Below are positions 1 to 9,472 of a stretch of 64,000 bases of DNA, piece by piece. This DNA comes from Leptospira gomenensis (GTDB taxonomy: Bacteria > Spirochaetota > Leptospiria > Leptospirales > Leptospiraceae). Below the pieces are notes generated by a model, which worked only from the letters and a program-made list of their open reading frames with translations, was not told where the DNA came from and did no database searches. Within the stretch, counting starts at the first letter, position 1. Each line of letters starts with the position of its first letter. The stretch covers positions 62,001-126,000 of the forward strand of contig NZ_RQFA01000037.1 of the NCBI RefSeq assembly GCF_004770155.1. Direction: 5' to 3'. Position numbers and translations under genes: made by a program.

Positions 1-1
1 A

Positions 2-589
2 CTCGATACGGAACGAACCGGGTTTTTGATCGCCGACGTTTCCGGACACGGGCTTTCCGCTTCCGTGATCGCTGCTGTGATTAATACGATCGTATCCACC
101 TTCGACAAGGAAACCCTTTCCAGTCCTTCTAAATTTTTTACCGGACTCAACCACGCGTTGAACAATAAAATGGCGGGAAATTTCGTGACCGCTTTTTATT
201 GCGTAATCGATACGGCAAAAAATTCGATTCTTTATTCGAACGCGGGACACAATCATCCTTTGTTGTTTAAGAGATCGACCGAAACGATCATTCCTCTTGA
301 GACGAAGGGAAAACTGATCGGGGTGATTCCGGATCTGTTTTTCGAGGAGAACACAGGTTCTTTCCAGAGTGGGGATCGTCTCGTATTGTATACGGACGGG
401 ATTTCGGAACATTCTTCCGAGGATCGATCCAGAAGATACAGCGAAGAAGCCATATCGTTGTCCGTCCGCAAATCCATATCCAAAACCTGCAAGGAAGCAG
501 CCGCACAGATCGTAGGGGATTGTGTCGAATACTGCAACCGGCCGAAATTCGACGACGACGTGACGCTCCTCGTGGTGGATCGCAAATAA
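2..589 (+). CDS. PP2C/SpoIIE-type serine phosphatase, C-terminal part (5' end outside window)
   Basis: This is the C-terminal catalytic part of a SpoIIE/RsbU-type PP2C phosphatase. The frame is open from the first bases of the window, so the gene starts upstream. The opening residues include FLIADVSGHG, whose Asp and Gly residues are the family's metal-binding DxSGHG motif. NAGHN (PP2C motif), LVLYTDGISE and a terminal FDDDVTLLVV (last metal Asp) follow in the expected order. Family members dephosphorylate anti-sigma-factor antagonists and usually carry N-terminal sensor domains, which cannot be seen here. The first plausible initiation codon inside the window (TTG at 26) lies within the conserved domain and is not the true start. 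Confidence 0.88.
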   Translation, partial: LDTERTGFLIADVSGHGLSASVIAAVINTIVSTFDKETLSSPSKFFTGLNHALNNKMAGNFVTAFYCVIDTAKNSILYSNAGHNHPLLFKRSTETIIPLETKGKLIGVIPDLFFEENTGSFQSGDRLVLYTDGISEHSSEDRSRRYSEEAISLSVRKSISKTCKEAAAQIVGDCVEYCNRPKFDDDVTLLVVDRK

Positions 590-826
590 AAAGTTTTTCT
601 AATTTAGAATTTACGAATATACTAGTTTTTTAAAACATCACCGTTCCCGGACTAACTTAGTTCGTTTAAAATCGAAATCCGCATACGATCTAAGGATGGA
701 TTTTTTAATCCGAAGTCTCTAACGTTAGATTGAACGCTTATTATATAATGTTTCGAATAAAATAAAATTCGCAAGGTTTTTGCGAACAAGTCGGCGTCTA
801 ACTAGATGAAATAAGGAGGGTTCACC

Positions 827-1111
<285 letters not shown>

Positions 1112-1131
1112 AAATTCATTAAATCAGGTTC

Positions 1132-1160
1132 AAAAAGGCGGGTTCTTCCCCGCCTTTTTT
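1132..1160 (+). terminator. Rho-independent terminator after the small membrane protein gene
   Basis: Stem GGCGGG (1137-1142) pairs with CCCGCC (1149-1154) around a 6-nt loop. An A-run precedes it and six T follow (1155-1160). The A and T runs can extend the stem. Confidence 0.9.
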
Positions 1161-1208
1161 GTGTACGGAGGTCCGACCTTGTTTTCGATGGTTTTTGTGC
1201 CAAGGATT

Positions 1209-1482
1209 GTGGGAACTCCCCGCCTGAACTTCGAAGAGATGGAGCGAGCGGAGAAAAAATTTTAAGAGAATCGGTAGGAACACCTAAAAACGAATCGATC
1301 ACGGCACAAAATCCCGATTCCTTGGAAAAGCGAATGAATGCGGGAACTCTCACACGGATCGAAACGATTCTTCCAAAAACTTCGGCAAAACTACCGAAAG
1401 ATTTTTAAGCCAAACGAATGTGGGAACTCCCTCGTTTTACCAAAAGAATCTCGATGAACTCCGAAAATGCGGGAACTCCCCC
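1209..1482. repeat. Cluster of five copies of the dispersed GGGAACTCC word
   Basis: Five copies in one orientation: TGTGGGAACTCCCC at 1209, GTAGGAACACCTA at 1274, TGCGGGAACTCTC at 1339, TGTGGGAACTCCC at 1419 and TGCGGGAACTCCCC at 1469. They are spaced 65, 65, 80 and 50 bases apart, with unrelated sequence between. The reverse complement gives the window-wide consensus RGGAGTTCCYRCA. The stretch 1161-1518 holds nothing else convincing. Confidence 0.75.
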
Positions 1483-1518
1483 GGAAATATCAAAAACGAA
1501 ACAAAGGATACAAAAGCC

Positions 1519-2169
1519 ATGAACGAAAAACGTCCGCTCACTCATTCGATACTCTATGCCGCAGATCCTCTTTGCCCTTGGTGTTACGGTTTTTATCCGG
1601 TCTTTCGAAAAATCCAGGAAACGTATTCCGACAAGATACGATTTTCCCTGAGCCTGGGCGGATTGAGATTCGGAAAAACGGCGGAACCGCTAACGCGGGA
1701 ACTTGCAAAAATACTAAAATACGAATGGAAGGACGCGGAAACCGTAACCAAACAGCCGTTCCATTCCGAAATCCTGAACCGAAACGACATACTCTACGAC
1801 TCGTTTAATGCGTGTAAGGCGACGATTTCCGTTCAAAAAATATCGCCCGAAAAAACTTTCGAATATCTCGGAGAAACCTCTAAATCTTTCTTTTACGAAA
1901 ATCGAAACCCCGGGGAATACGAAACCTTCCTGACCGTCGCGCAAAAGGTCGGCATCGATCCAGATCGATTTCAAAAGACGTACGAAGACAAGGACACGGA
2001 ATCGGAAACTTGGGCGGATTTTTATTACGGATTTTCGGCGGGGATCAGCGCGTTTCCTACATTCATTTTTTCTGATGGAGTGGAAAGCGGCGTATTGATT
2101 CGAGGATACCACACATACGAACAGACGGATTCGATTCTAAAGGATTATTTCCGATCCGTTCGCGTATAG
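1519..2169 (+). CDS. DsbA-family (FrnE-like) thioredoxin-fold protein
   Basis: A 216-residue protein of the DsbA/FrnE superfamily, predicted to act in thiol-disulfide exchange or as an isomerase. Near the N terminus is [14 protein letters not shown], which holds the CxxC redox centre (CPWC). Near the C terminus is [10 protein letters not shown], which matches the cis-Pro loop of the fold. No signal peptide is visible, so the protein is probably cytoplasmic like FrnE. I placed the start at the ATG at 1519 ([10 protein letters not shown]). The frame is open to a GTG at 1420, but that extension runs through two copies of the dispersed repeat word and has no family resemblance. Confidence 0.8.
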   Translation: MNEKRPLTHSILYAADPLCPWCYGFYPVFRKIQETYSDKIRFSLSLGGLRFGKTAEPLTRELAKILKYEWKDAETVTKQPFHSEILNRNDILYDSFNACKATISVQKISPEKTFEYLGETSKSFFYENRNPGEYETFLTVAQKVGIDPDRFQKTYEDKDTESETWADFYYGFSAGISAFPTFIFSDGVESGVLIRGYHTYEQTDSILKDYFRSVRV

Positions 2170-2176
2170 GAAAGAT

Positions 2177-2572
2177 TCAATCGTTTCTTTCTCGTTTACT
2201 TTTTGACTTCGATTCCCTGGATTCCGTTTTGCCGACGTAATTGGCGAGAACCAAAAGGATTCCTCCTAAGAACGCCGACCAAAAACCCGGAACGGACAAA
2301 GCTCCGGGAAACCAATCTCCGATGATCAAAATCACCCAAGCGTTAATGATCAAACCGATCAAACCCAAACTAAGATAATAAAAGACGATTCCGATCCCGA
2401 GAGTCATCACGATCAACACGAGACGCAAGGCCGCATTAATCACTACGAAAGCGATCACGACCGTCACCGAATGAAACCAACCTCCTACGACGTGAAAGTC
2501 CGGATGAATCAGAGGAAAAACGAACTCGACGACGAGCGACATTAGAATTAAGGAAAATAAAAAATGAATCAT
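2177..2572 (-). CDS. Phage holin family 4 / YvlD-like membrane protein
   Basis: 131 residues, almost wholly hydrophobic, with four membrane segments at about residues 2-20, 32-52, 55-82 and 85-115. A charged tail rich in Lys, Arg and Ser follows. The pattern and the motif [18 protein letters not shown] fit the YvlD/phage_holin_4_2 family (PF04020). These are housekeeping membrane proteins of unknown role despite the name. The gene runs opposite to the DsbA-like gene and the two stop codons are only a few bases apart. Confidence 0.75.
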   Translation of the reverse strand: MIHFLFSLILMSLVVEFVFPLIHPDFHVVGGWFHSVTVVIAFVVINAALRLVLIVMTLGIGIVFYYLSLGLIGLIINAWVILIIGDWFPGALSVPGFWSAFLGGILLVLANYVGKTESRESKSKSKRERND

Positions 2573-2584
2573 AAAACTTCCGCG

Positions 2585-2764
2585 TTAAACGTAAACATCG
2601 ACGTTCTTACCGATCGAAGGAGGAGGTGATCCCGGAGGGACAACCTCGGAATCCGCCGATTCTACCCGATTATCCTGCTCTGCAGTGATTTCTCTCGGAG
2701 AAGAACCGGTGGAAACCGGCGCGATGGAATCCGAAAAAAGGATCTGCCTCGATCCGACCGCCAT
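2585..2764 (-). CDS. Short Ser/Pro-rich protein of unknown function
   Basis: A 59-residue protein with no recognised domain, rich in Ser, Pro, Val and Asp and ending in GKNVDVYV. Support comes from a very strong ribosome-binding site on the minus strand (AAGGAGGAGG at 2774-2785). It lies about 11 bases before the ATG at 2764 and only 2 bases before another ATG at 2773. I prefer 2764 on spacing. The gene lies just upstream of the holin-family gene on the same strand (12-base gap) and may be co-transcribed with it. Confidence 0.5.
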   Translation of the reverse strand: MAVGSRQILFSDSIAPVSTGSSPREITAEQDNRVESADSEVVPPGSPPPSIGKNVDVYV

Positions 2765-2931
2765 GTAGGACATATCCTCCTCCTTAGATAAGAATTTTCT
2801 TTCAGGGAGATATTGTATAAAAGCCCGTCCCGAGTTCCAAGGAAAAATGCGCCGGACTTGGAAAAAACTTTCCAGAAACGGACGAGGATCACAACCTGAA
2901 CGGGAAAGCTCCGAAAAAAAACTTCTTCTTT

Positions 2932-3543
2932 ATGAATCTTCAACAAGCACTCGAACAAGTGAAAACCGGAAATCTTCCGGAAGCCAAAAAGGCCCTTCTA
3001 AAATATCTGCAAGAAAATCCGGACGATCCGGTCGGAAATTATCACCTCGGAATGTGTTTTTCCCATTTGAACGAATTGGATTCGGCCGAGGAAAAATTTC
3101 TCAAAGCGATCGAGTTAAACGAAACCTTCGTCGCCGCGAGAATCGGTCTCGGGGTTTTATACGCGAAAAAAAAGGACAAACCGAAAGCGGAAATCCAATT
3201 CAGCAAAGCGCTCGAAATCGACGAGAATCACTCCGGTGCAAAAAAGAATCTTGCTTCCCTTTATACCGGAACCGGCAACTACGACAAGGCTCTCGCTTTG
3301 TATTTTTCCGTTCCGGAACGGGAACGCTCCGATATAGTTTCCTTATATGCGATCTCTTATTGTCTATTAAAATTGGATCGTCTTTCGGAAGCGCGGCAAA
3401 CGTTCCAAACGCTGGAATCGCTGCCCGTTCCTGAAACGATGAAAAAAGATATTTCCGAACTGAAAAACCTCATCGAGGAAAAAAACATCGAGTCCGAGGG
3501 AATTTGGACCTTGCTCAAAAAACCGGATTCTACCCAAACCTAA
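2932..3543 (+). CDS. Tetratricopeptide-repeat protein
   Basis: 203 residues made largely of TPR units. Successive helices from residue 1 to about 150 show the TPR pattern, for example [38 protein letters not shown] and [19 protein letters not shown]. There is no signal peptide, so it is probably a cytoplasmic scaffold; the partner cannot be told from sequence. There is no strong ribosome-binding site before the ATG. The gene stands alone, followed by the leader region of leuA. Confidence 0.8.
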   Translation: MNLQQALEQVKTGNLPEAKKALLKYLQENPDDPVGNYHLGMCFSHLNELDSAEEKFLKAIELNETFVAARIGLGVLYAKKKDKPKAEIQFSKALEIDENHSGAKKNLASLYTGTGNYDKALALYFSVPERERSDIVSLYAISYCLLKLDRLSEARQTFQTLESLPVPETMKKDISELKNLIEEKNIESEGIWTLLKKPDSTQT

Positions 3544-3642
3544 GAGATCGGATCGTCCTTTTTCCTTGGAAACGATTTCCTTTCTAAAACGAATTCAAAA
3601 ATTTCTTGTATTTTTCGCGATCGTTCCGCAGTCTGAATTTAT

Positions 3643-3702
3643 ATGTTACACAATATTCTACTCGGTCTCAATCTTGTTGAGCTTCTTCTCCTTCTTAGTT
3701 AG
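3643..3702 (+). CDS. Leucine leader peptide of leuA (attenuator peptide)
   Basis: A 19-residue reading frame, MLHNILLGLNLVELLLLLS, in which 10 residues are leucine, including five in a row just before the end. It lies 120 bases upstream of a 2-isopropylmalate synthase gene and 32 bases before a strong intrinsic terminator. The stop codon (TAG 3700-3702) abuts a G-rich segment (3702-3709) that can pair with the left arm of that terminator. This is the architecture of ribosome-mediated attenuation as in enteric leu leaders. Stalling on the Leu codons leaves the antiterminator free, and reading to the stop codon hides it. Confidence 0.85.
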   Translation: MLHNILLGLNLVELLLLLS

Positions 3703-3762
3703 GGGGAGCCGGTAGAGTTGTAAAAAAATGACGAGCCTGCTCCTCCCGGAGCGGGCTTTTTT
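3702..3762 (+). promoter_or_regulatory. leuA transcription attenuator (antiterminator and terminator)
   Basis: Terminator: GCCTGCTCC (3735-3743) pairs with GGAGCGGGC (3748-3756), 9 bp with one G-U, around a 4-nt loop. Six T follow (3757-3762). Antiterminator: GGGGGAGC (3702-3709) can pair with GCTCCTCC (3739-3746), 8 bp with one G-U, which takes away the terminator's left arm. The two structures exclude each other and the switch point is the stop codon of the leader peptide. Confidence 0.85.
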
Positions 3763-3821
3763 GTTTTCGGAATTCCTCCTCCGAAAACCCGCTCCTCGAA
3801 CCGACGGCTCAAGGAGAATAC

Positions 3822-5123
3822 ATGGACCAAACAGAAAACCCCGAACACACGATCGCGGCGAAAAACGTCTTCACGAATCAAAAGGAAGTTCAGACCTTTT
3901 CTGAAATTCTGCAGAACCCTCTTCCTAAACACGCTCCCTTCTTTATGGACGTCACGTTGCGCGACGGAAATCAGGCTCTTCGCAAACCTTGGAATTTGGA
4001 TCAGAAGGAAACCGTATTTAAGCAACTTCTAAAGTTAGGAGTTCAGGGAATCGAAGTGGGATTCGCCTCTTCCAACGATCAGGAATTCGAAGCGTGCAGC
4101 CGTCTCGCTTCGATAGCCCCCGAAAACGTGGTGATCTCTTCGTTGTCGCGCGCCGTGGAAAAGGAGATCGATATTTCCTGGAAGGCGATCCGGAACGCTC
4201 CCAAACCGAGAATCCACATCGTGTATCCCATATCCGCCTTTACGATTCAAAACGTATTAAAAACGACTCCGGAAAACGTTCTGCAAAAAATTTCCGAATC
4301 GGTCGCCTATGCGAAAAGTCTTGTGGGAGACCGCGGAGAAGTCCAGTTTTCCGGAGAACATTTCGGCGACGCTCTGGAGAATTTGGACTTCGCGGTGGAA
4401 GCGTTCCGCACCGCGTTGAATTACGGAGCCGATGTAGTCAATCTTCCGAATACGGTAGAACGTTATCGGCCTTGGTTGTTCGTTTCGATGGTCCGCGCGG
4501 TCACGAACGCGCTACCCAAAGACACGAAAATTTCCATTCATACGCATAACGATTTGGGAATGGCAACGGCGACCACGGTGGAATCCTATTTTTCCGGAGC
4601 GATCCAACTCGAAACCGCCTTAAACGGGTTAGGCGAACGAGCGGGAAACACGAACACGTTCGAAGTCGCCGTGGCGCTCCATAATTGCGGAGTGGAAGTT
4701 CCGCTTGATCTTTCGGCGATCTACGAAACTTCCCGTCTGGTTTCTTATTTATCCGAAGTTCCGATCTACGAAAAAGCTCCTTTGATCGGTGAGGACGTGA
4801 TTTCCCACCGCTCCGGGATTCATCAGGACGGGGTCGCCAAAACGAGACATTTACGGAAAGGCGCCTATCGCGCGTTCGATGCCGCTTTGATCGGAAGGCC
4901 GGAAGGAGATAGGATCGAATTTACGAGCCAGTCAGGAAAAAGCGCGGTCTTCTGTATACTTAGGGACGCGGGCGAGGAAATCAGTCTCGAACAAGCGGGA
5001 AGGTTGCAACCGGTTTTAAAAAAGATCTCCGAAGAATCAGGCAAAGGCGGACTTTCCCTGAACGAAATCATGACCGAGTGGAATAAGTTGAAGGCTATCG
5101 CGCACGAATCCGTCTCCGAATAG
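3822..5123 (+). CDS. leuA: 2-isopropylmalate synthase, short form lacking the leucine-binding domain
   Basis: Condenses acetyl-CoA and 2-oxoisovalerate in the first committed step of leucine synthesis. The TIM-barrel motifs are present: [14 protein letters not shown] (about residues 40-54, metal and substrate binding), [10 protein letters not shown] (metal His pair) and [11 protein letters not shown]. Then comes a HRSGIHQDG linker segment. The protein is 433 residues, against roughly 510 for full-length enzymes, and stops after the accessory subdomain. The C-terminal LeuA regulatory domain that binds leucine is missing. A leucine attenuator upstream supports the leucine assignment. Leptospira carries several paralogues (LeuA copies and citramalate synthase CimA), so substrate choice is inferred. 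SD AAGGAG precedes the ATG. Confidence 0.88.
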   Translation: MDQTENPEHTIAAKNVFTNQKEVQTFSEILQNPLPKHAPFFMDVTLRDGNQALRKPWNLDQKETVFKQLLKLGVQGIEVGFASSNDQEFEACSRLASIAPENVVISSLSRAVEKEIDISWKAIRNAPKPRIHIVYPISAFTIQNVLKTTPENVLQKISESVAYAKSLVGDRGEVQFSGEHFGDALENLDFAVEAFRTALNYGADVVNLPNTVERYRPWLFVSMVRAVTNALPKDTKISIHTHNDLGMATATTVESYFSGAIQLETALNGLGERAGNTNTFEVAVALHNCGVEVPLDLSAIYETSRLVSYLSEVPIYEKAPLIGEDVISHRSGIHQDGVAKTRHLRKGAYRAFDAALIGRPEGDRIEFTSQSGKSAVFCILRDAGEEISLEQAGRLQPVLKKISEESGKGGLSLNEIMTEWNKLKAIAHESVSE

Positions 5124-5148
5124 ACGGATTCGTATCCGCAAAAAACGT

Positions 5149-5754
5149 TTATGAGCGATTCATAATACCGTAAAATAGAATCCCGTAAATCGTTCGCAAA
5201 ACCGTTTCGTTCGAAGTTTCCCGAGGAAGTTCGGCGGAAACCAAAACCGCCTCGAGAGAACGATCCAAAAGCGAAGCGAAGATTCTCGGATCTATGTCCG
5301 AACGAAAACGGCCTTTTTCGATTCCCTCGGAGAAAAGCTCCAGGATCCGTTCGTATATCTTTCCCGAGCCGGAAAAGGGAATCGTCCGAAACAGTTCGGG
5401 TTCTCTGAGATTTATCTCGGAATAAACGCGCGAAAACCCGGGAGGGAATTCTCGCGCCTTGAATTCTCCGATCGTCCGGATTTTTTCCAAAACGTCCGAA
5501 GTTTCGTCTCGGAAAGTTTCCTCCACCTTTTGTACGATCCGACCGTTCTTATCCCGGATCATCTCCGAAAAAAGATGAGCTTTGTTTTCGAAATGTTTGT
5601 AAAGGGTTTTACGGGACATACGCAACGTTCTTGCGATTTCTTCCATTCGAGTTTTAGAATATCCGTATTCCAGAAACAATTCTTCCGCCCGTTTCAGTAT
5701 TTTTTCCCTCGTTCCGACGATCGTCGAAACATCTTGATTTATTACATTATACAT
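5149..5754 (-). CDS. TetR/AcrR-family transcriptional regulator
   Basis: 201 residues. The N-terminal 60 residues form the TetR helix-turn-helix, with motifs REKILKRAEELFLEYGYSKT, MEEIARTLRMSRKTLYKHFENK. The rest is the ligand-binding helical domain. It lies 24 bases downstream of the RND exporter gene on the same strand, so it is probably co-transcribed and may repress the exporter operon. Its ligand is unknown. The ATG at 5754 is the first in the frame. Confidence 0.85.
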   Translation of the reverse strand: MYNVINQDVSTIVGTREKILKRAEELFLEYGYSKTRMEEIARTLRMSRKTLYKHFENKAHLFSEMIRDKNGRIVQKVEETFRDETSDVLEKIRTIGEFKAREFPPGFSRVYSEINLREPELFRTIPFSGSGKIYERILELFSEGIEKGRFRSDIDPRIFASLLDRSLEAVLVSAELPRETSNETVLRTIYGILFYGIMNRS

Positions 5755-5778
5755 ATTGAATATACCTTGGATCTAAGT

Positions 5779-8700
5779 TCATAAATCCGGATTAGGAGAA
5801 CGTTTTCTGACGAATTCGTTGATCTTCTCTATGTATGAAAACGCGGCCGGAACGACCAACAAAGTCAGAATCGTGGAGGAAATGAGACCGCCGATAATCG
5901 CGATTCCCATACTCGTCCTCTGTTTGGAGGCTTCGTTTAATCCTATAGCGATGGGAAGCATACCCGCTATCAGAGCGAAGGAAGTCATCAGAATCGGACG
6001 GAGACGTTCCCTTCCCGCTTCTATGATAGCCTCCTTCATTTCGAATCCTTTTTCCAAAAGCTGATTGGTAAAATCCACGAGCAAAATCGAATTTTTCGTG
6101 GCGACACCGATCAACATGATCAAACCGATCATCGAAAAAATATCCAAAGACTTACGCGTGATAAAAAGCGCGATAAAGGCGCCGGAAAGCGCGAGCGGAA
6201 ACACGAGCATGATCGCGAACGGAGTAACGAAGGATTCGTAAAGAGAAGCGAGCACCATGTAGATGAAGAGAACGCCGAGTCCCATCGCGATCGCCATCGA
6301 AACTCCCATTTCCTGAAAGCTCTCCGCTTGTCCGAGATAACTGATTTTAATTCCCGGTGGTAGCGGAGCTTCGTTTTGTGTAAAAGCGGCGATTTCCTGC
6401 ATCGCCCCTCCCATCCCCGGACCTCCCGGAGCGACGTCGGCATAAATTTCCACGGACTTGTTTCGATTCAATCTGCTGATACTCGCAAGACCAATCGTCT
6501 CCTCCGCCCTCGCCACGTTCTGGATCGGAATCATCCGATTGTTGAAGTTCGGCACGAAAGAATGATAAAAATTCTCCTTTAAGTCGCGTTGTTCCTCTTT
6601 CAATCGAACTCGAATGTCGTATTCGATTCCGTTTTCACGATATACGGCGGGAACGGTTCCTTCCACCAAGGTTCTGAGTTCGCCTCCGATGACGGTTCCT
6701 AAAACCCCGAGTTGCACTTCTTTTTCGCGATCCGGAACGATCCTAAACTCCGGAGCTCCGCTCCGATAACTCGTATCGACGTCGAGAAGCGCTTTGGATT
6801 CGCGGAGTTTTCGATATAAAAGATCGGCGTATTGTTCTACGATTTTTCCGTTACTTCCGCTTACGACTAACGTGAACGGTCTTTGACCGCCTCCGACGTT
6901 GTCTATATCCTTCACGATCGGAGTTGCGTACGCAAACCCGGCGAGTTCGGAACGTAACTTGTCCTTAAATTCGCTCGTATTGATTTTTCTTTGTTTGGAC
7001 GGAACCATCTCGACGAACATCGTCGCCGATCGGTTGTTGTTCGACATTCCCACGAGTTTGGTTTCCGGATGAGCGGCGATCAAAGACGAGACACGTTGTG
7101 CGACATCGGCCATTCCGCCCACGGTGGTTCCCGGAGGCATACTCAAGGTCACCTGGAATTTTCCCTGATCCTGAGCCGGAAGAAACGTTTTCGGAATAAA
7201 CTTAGTTAGAACCAAACTCACCGCAAAAACGAAAATGGCGAGGGAAAGGATTAGAATGGGCCAATTCAAGGTGAAACGCAAGACGGAAGCGTATAGGTTC
7301 TCCAAGAGCGTCTGAAACGAATTGAATCCCGCCAGAATTACGTCGAGGCATTTTTCCATTATTCGAAATAAAAACCGGATCGGCATCCAAAGAAGTTTTA
7401 AAATCACGGATACGAGCGTTAGGAACCCCGATTTTTTTTCGAAATTAGAATTCGAACGCGCCGAAGAATCCGTCTTCGGTTCGTTATGCGGACTTCCCGA
7501 AGAATGAGAGACCGCCCCTCCGAAATACGCGGACATCATGGGAGCGATCGTAAGGGCATCGTATAAAGAAATCAAAAGCGCGAAACATACGGTTAATCCG
7601 AATTCGCGCAGAAACTGCCCGACGATTCCGCTGATAAAAGCGATCGGCATAAAGACGGCGATTACGGTCATCGTAGTCGCAACGACGGCTAACGTTACCT
7701 CTTTCGTTCCTTCGATCGCGGCTTCCCGCGCAGTTTTTCCCATTTCCCTATGGCGAAAGATGTTTTCGCGAACGACGATTGCGTCGTCGATGAGTAGACC
7801 GACTGCGAGACTGAGCGCCAACAAAGTCATAACGTTGACCGTAAAACCGGCGAGTTGCATTAGAATAAAGGCGCCCAACAAAGAGTTGGGAAGAGCCAAG
7901 CCGGTAATGATCGTCGATCGAACACTTCCTAAAAACAATAGTACCACCACGATCGTCAGTGCGATACCTATGATAATCGTTTCGTTCACGTCGTAGATAT
8001 TATCTTCGATCTGGGTCGAATTATCGCTCGCGATCTCCAAGGACGGCGTTCCTTGTCTTTTTTTAAGTTCGAGGTTCATGTTCGAAACGCGTTTACGAAC
8101 TTCTTTAGCGACGGCGACCGTATTGGCTCCGGATTGTTTGTAAACGTAAAGAAAGACCGCCTTTTTACCGTTATAGTAGGCCCTGGTGGTTTCATCTTCG
8201 AGAGTATCGTAAACCTCTCCCAGCTGACCTATTTTAACCGGTACTTCGTTGCCAAAAAGGGAAATAGGCGTATCCCTAATTTCCTGCGGGGAACTGAATT
8301 CGTTGATGGTCCTGTAAACGAGTTCCTGATCTCGTTTACTCACTTTTCCCGCAGGAATATTCGTTCCTCCGGATGCGAGTCGATTGGAAACGATCGAAGC
8401 GGATATCATATGTTCCTTTAATTTATTTCGATCTAATGCGACATGAATCTCCCGCTTTCTACCGCCGAAGATGGTGATATTCCCTACGTCCTTAACAGTG
8501 AGCAATCCTTGTTTGATTTCTTCGTTTGCGATATCGAAAAGACCCGCTTCGGAAAGATCGGCGCGCAAAGACAAAACCAGAATCGGTTGATCGGAAGGAT
8601 CCACTCTTCGGATGATCGGTTCTTTGGAATCCTTGGGAAGTTTCGGTTTTGCGGAAGAGACTTTATCACGAACTTGTTGTTCGGCGTATTTTACGTCCGT

Positions 8701-8994
8701 CTCTAGAGTGAATTCGACTATGACGGTCCCGAATCCTTCGTTACAATTCGATTTGACGCGTTTAACACCGGATATCGTGGACATTTCGTCTTCGATAGGT
8801 TTGGCGATTAGGGTTTCGATTTCGTTTGGAGAAGCGCCCGGATACGGAACGGTGACGGTCACAACGGGAATGGAAACGTTCGGGAAAAGATCAACCCCTA
8901 GTTTGTTTAAGGAAAGATATCCCGTCACAAGAATGATCAAAACCGTACACGTTATGAAAATCGGTCGTTTGATCGATATTTCTGCGAAGTTCAT
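5779..8994 (-). CDS. RND-family efflux transporter inner-membrane subunit (AcrB-like)
   Basis: 1071 residues, the size of HAE-type RND pumps. It exports hydrophobic or amphiphilic compounds using the proton gradient. The N terminus (INFAEISIKRPIFITCTVLI) is typical. TM4 carries the paired acids of the proton relay (GLLIDDAIVVREN), followed by the family motifs for TM5 and TM6. The second half repeats the fold (FSMIGLIMLIGVATKNSILL). SD AAGGAG precedes the ATG. No periplasmic adaptor or outer-membrane channel gene adjoins it, which is unusual. A low-complexity Ser-rich insert (about residues 495-520) sits in the central cytoplasmic linker. The gene precedes a tetR on the same strand. Confidence 0.92.
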   Translation of the reverse strand: MNFAEISIKRPIFITCTVLIILVTGYLSLNKLGVDLFPNVSIPVVTVTVPYPGASPNEIETLIAKPIEDEMSTISGVKRVKSNCNEGFGTVIVEFTLETDVKYAEQQVRDKVSSAKPKLPKDSKEPIIRRVDPSDQPILVLSLRADLSEAGLFDIANEEIKQGLLTVKDVGNITIFGGRKREIHVALDRNKLKEHMISASIVSNRLASGGTNIPAGKVSKRDQELVYRTINEFSSPQEIRDTPISLFGNEVPVKIGQLGEVYDTLEDETTRAYYNGKKAVFLYVYKQSGANTVAVAKEVRKRVSNMNLELKKRQGTPSLEIASDNSTQIEDNIYDVNETIIIGIALTIVVVLLFLGSVRSTIITGLALPNSLLGAFILMQLAGFTVNVMTLLALSLAVGLLIDDAIVVRENIFRHREMGKTAREAAIEGTKEVTLAVVATTMTVIAVFMPIAFISGIVGQFLREFGLTVCFALLISLYDALTIAPMMSAYFGGAVSHSSGSPHNEPKTDSSARSNSNFEKKSGFLTLVSVILKLLWMPIRFLFRIMEKCLDVILAGFNSFQTLLENLYASVLRFTLNWPILILSLAIFVFAVSLVLTKFIPKTFLPAQDQGKFQVTLSMPPGTTVGGMADVAQRVSSLIAAHPETKLVGMSNNNRSATMFVEMVPSKQRKINTSEFKDKLRSELAGFAYATPIVKDIDNVGGGQRPFTLVVSGSNGKIVEQYADLLYRKLRESKALLDVDTSYRSGAPEFRIVPDREKEVQLGVLGTVIGGELRTLVEGTVPAVYRENGIEYDIRVRLKEEQRDLKENFYHSFVPNFNNRMIPIQNVARAEETIGLASISRLNRNKSVEIYADVAPGGPGMGGAMQEIAAFTQNEAPLPPGIKISYLGQAESFQEMGVSMAIAMGLGVLFIYMVLASLYESFVTPFAIMLVFPLALSGAFIALFITRKSLDIFSMIGLIMLIGVATKNSILLVDFTNQLLEKGFEMKEAIIEAGRERLRPILMTSFALIAGMLPIAIGLNEASKQRTSMGIAIIGGLISSTILTLLVVPAAFSYIEKINEFVRKRSPNPDL

Positions 8995-9472
8995 CTTCGT
9001 ATTTCTCCTTCTGATTCAAAGTTTATTCCTCATGGGGAATTCCATCAGAAGGGAACACATTCTATTTTTTATACGTCATCGAGAGAAGGCGTATTTTCTT
9101 TTTATATTGTATCGTATCGAACGAATTGAAATCGTTCACTTTAGAAAATGAACATATTTAAATTTTCTAAAGTACTATCACGACTCAAGAACAGGAAGAA
9201 CGATTCAGCGGAAATCACCGCAAAGCAATCCGTTCTCTTTCTTGAGAGTTTCATTTTTTCAATCCCGTATCTTCCGTCAAGGTCATTGAGGCTTTTGGTA
9301 GATTCTATTTTATTTTTTCGAATTTCGTTGCTTAGAATGGAATAAAGGAAACGATTTTATATAGGTTTGTATTCTTTTGTGAGGAGAGATTTGGTTTTGG
9401 TGGGGAGTTCCCGCAAATTCTCCCTGGAACGACGGGGGGTTGGGCTTTATTTCGAAAGGCAAATCGACATCT
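8995..9472. other. Gene-free stretch upstream of the RND exporter
   Basis: About 480 bases, AT-rich, between the RND gene start and the end of a lipoprotein gene. It should hold the promoter of the RND-tetR unit, but I see no convincing -35/-10 pair. A 65-codon frame at 9148-9345 has no ribosome-binding site or protein-like composition. One copy of the dispersed word (GGGGAGTTCCCGCAAA) lies at 9403-9418. Confidence 0.5.

Noticed and set aside
1420..1518. N-terminal extension of the DsbA-like protein from GTG 1420
   Set aside because: The extension reads through two copies of the dispersed word and precedes the conserved N terminus; the ATG at 1519 fits the family length.
9148..9345. A 65-codon frame in the gap beside the RND gene
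   Set aside because: There is no ribosome-binding site, the composition is biased to Phe, Ser and Leu from AT-rich DNA, and there are no motifs.
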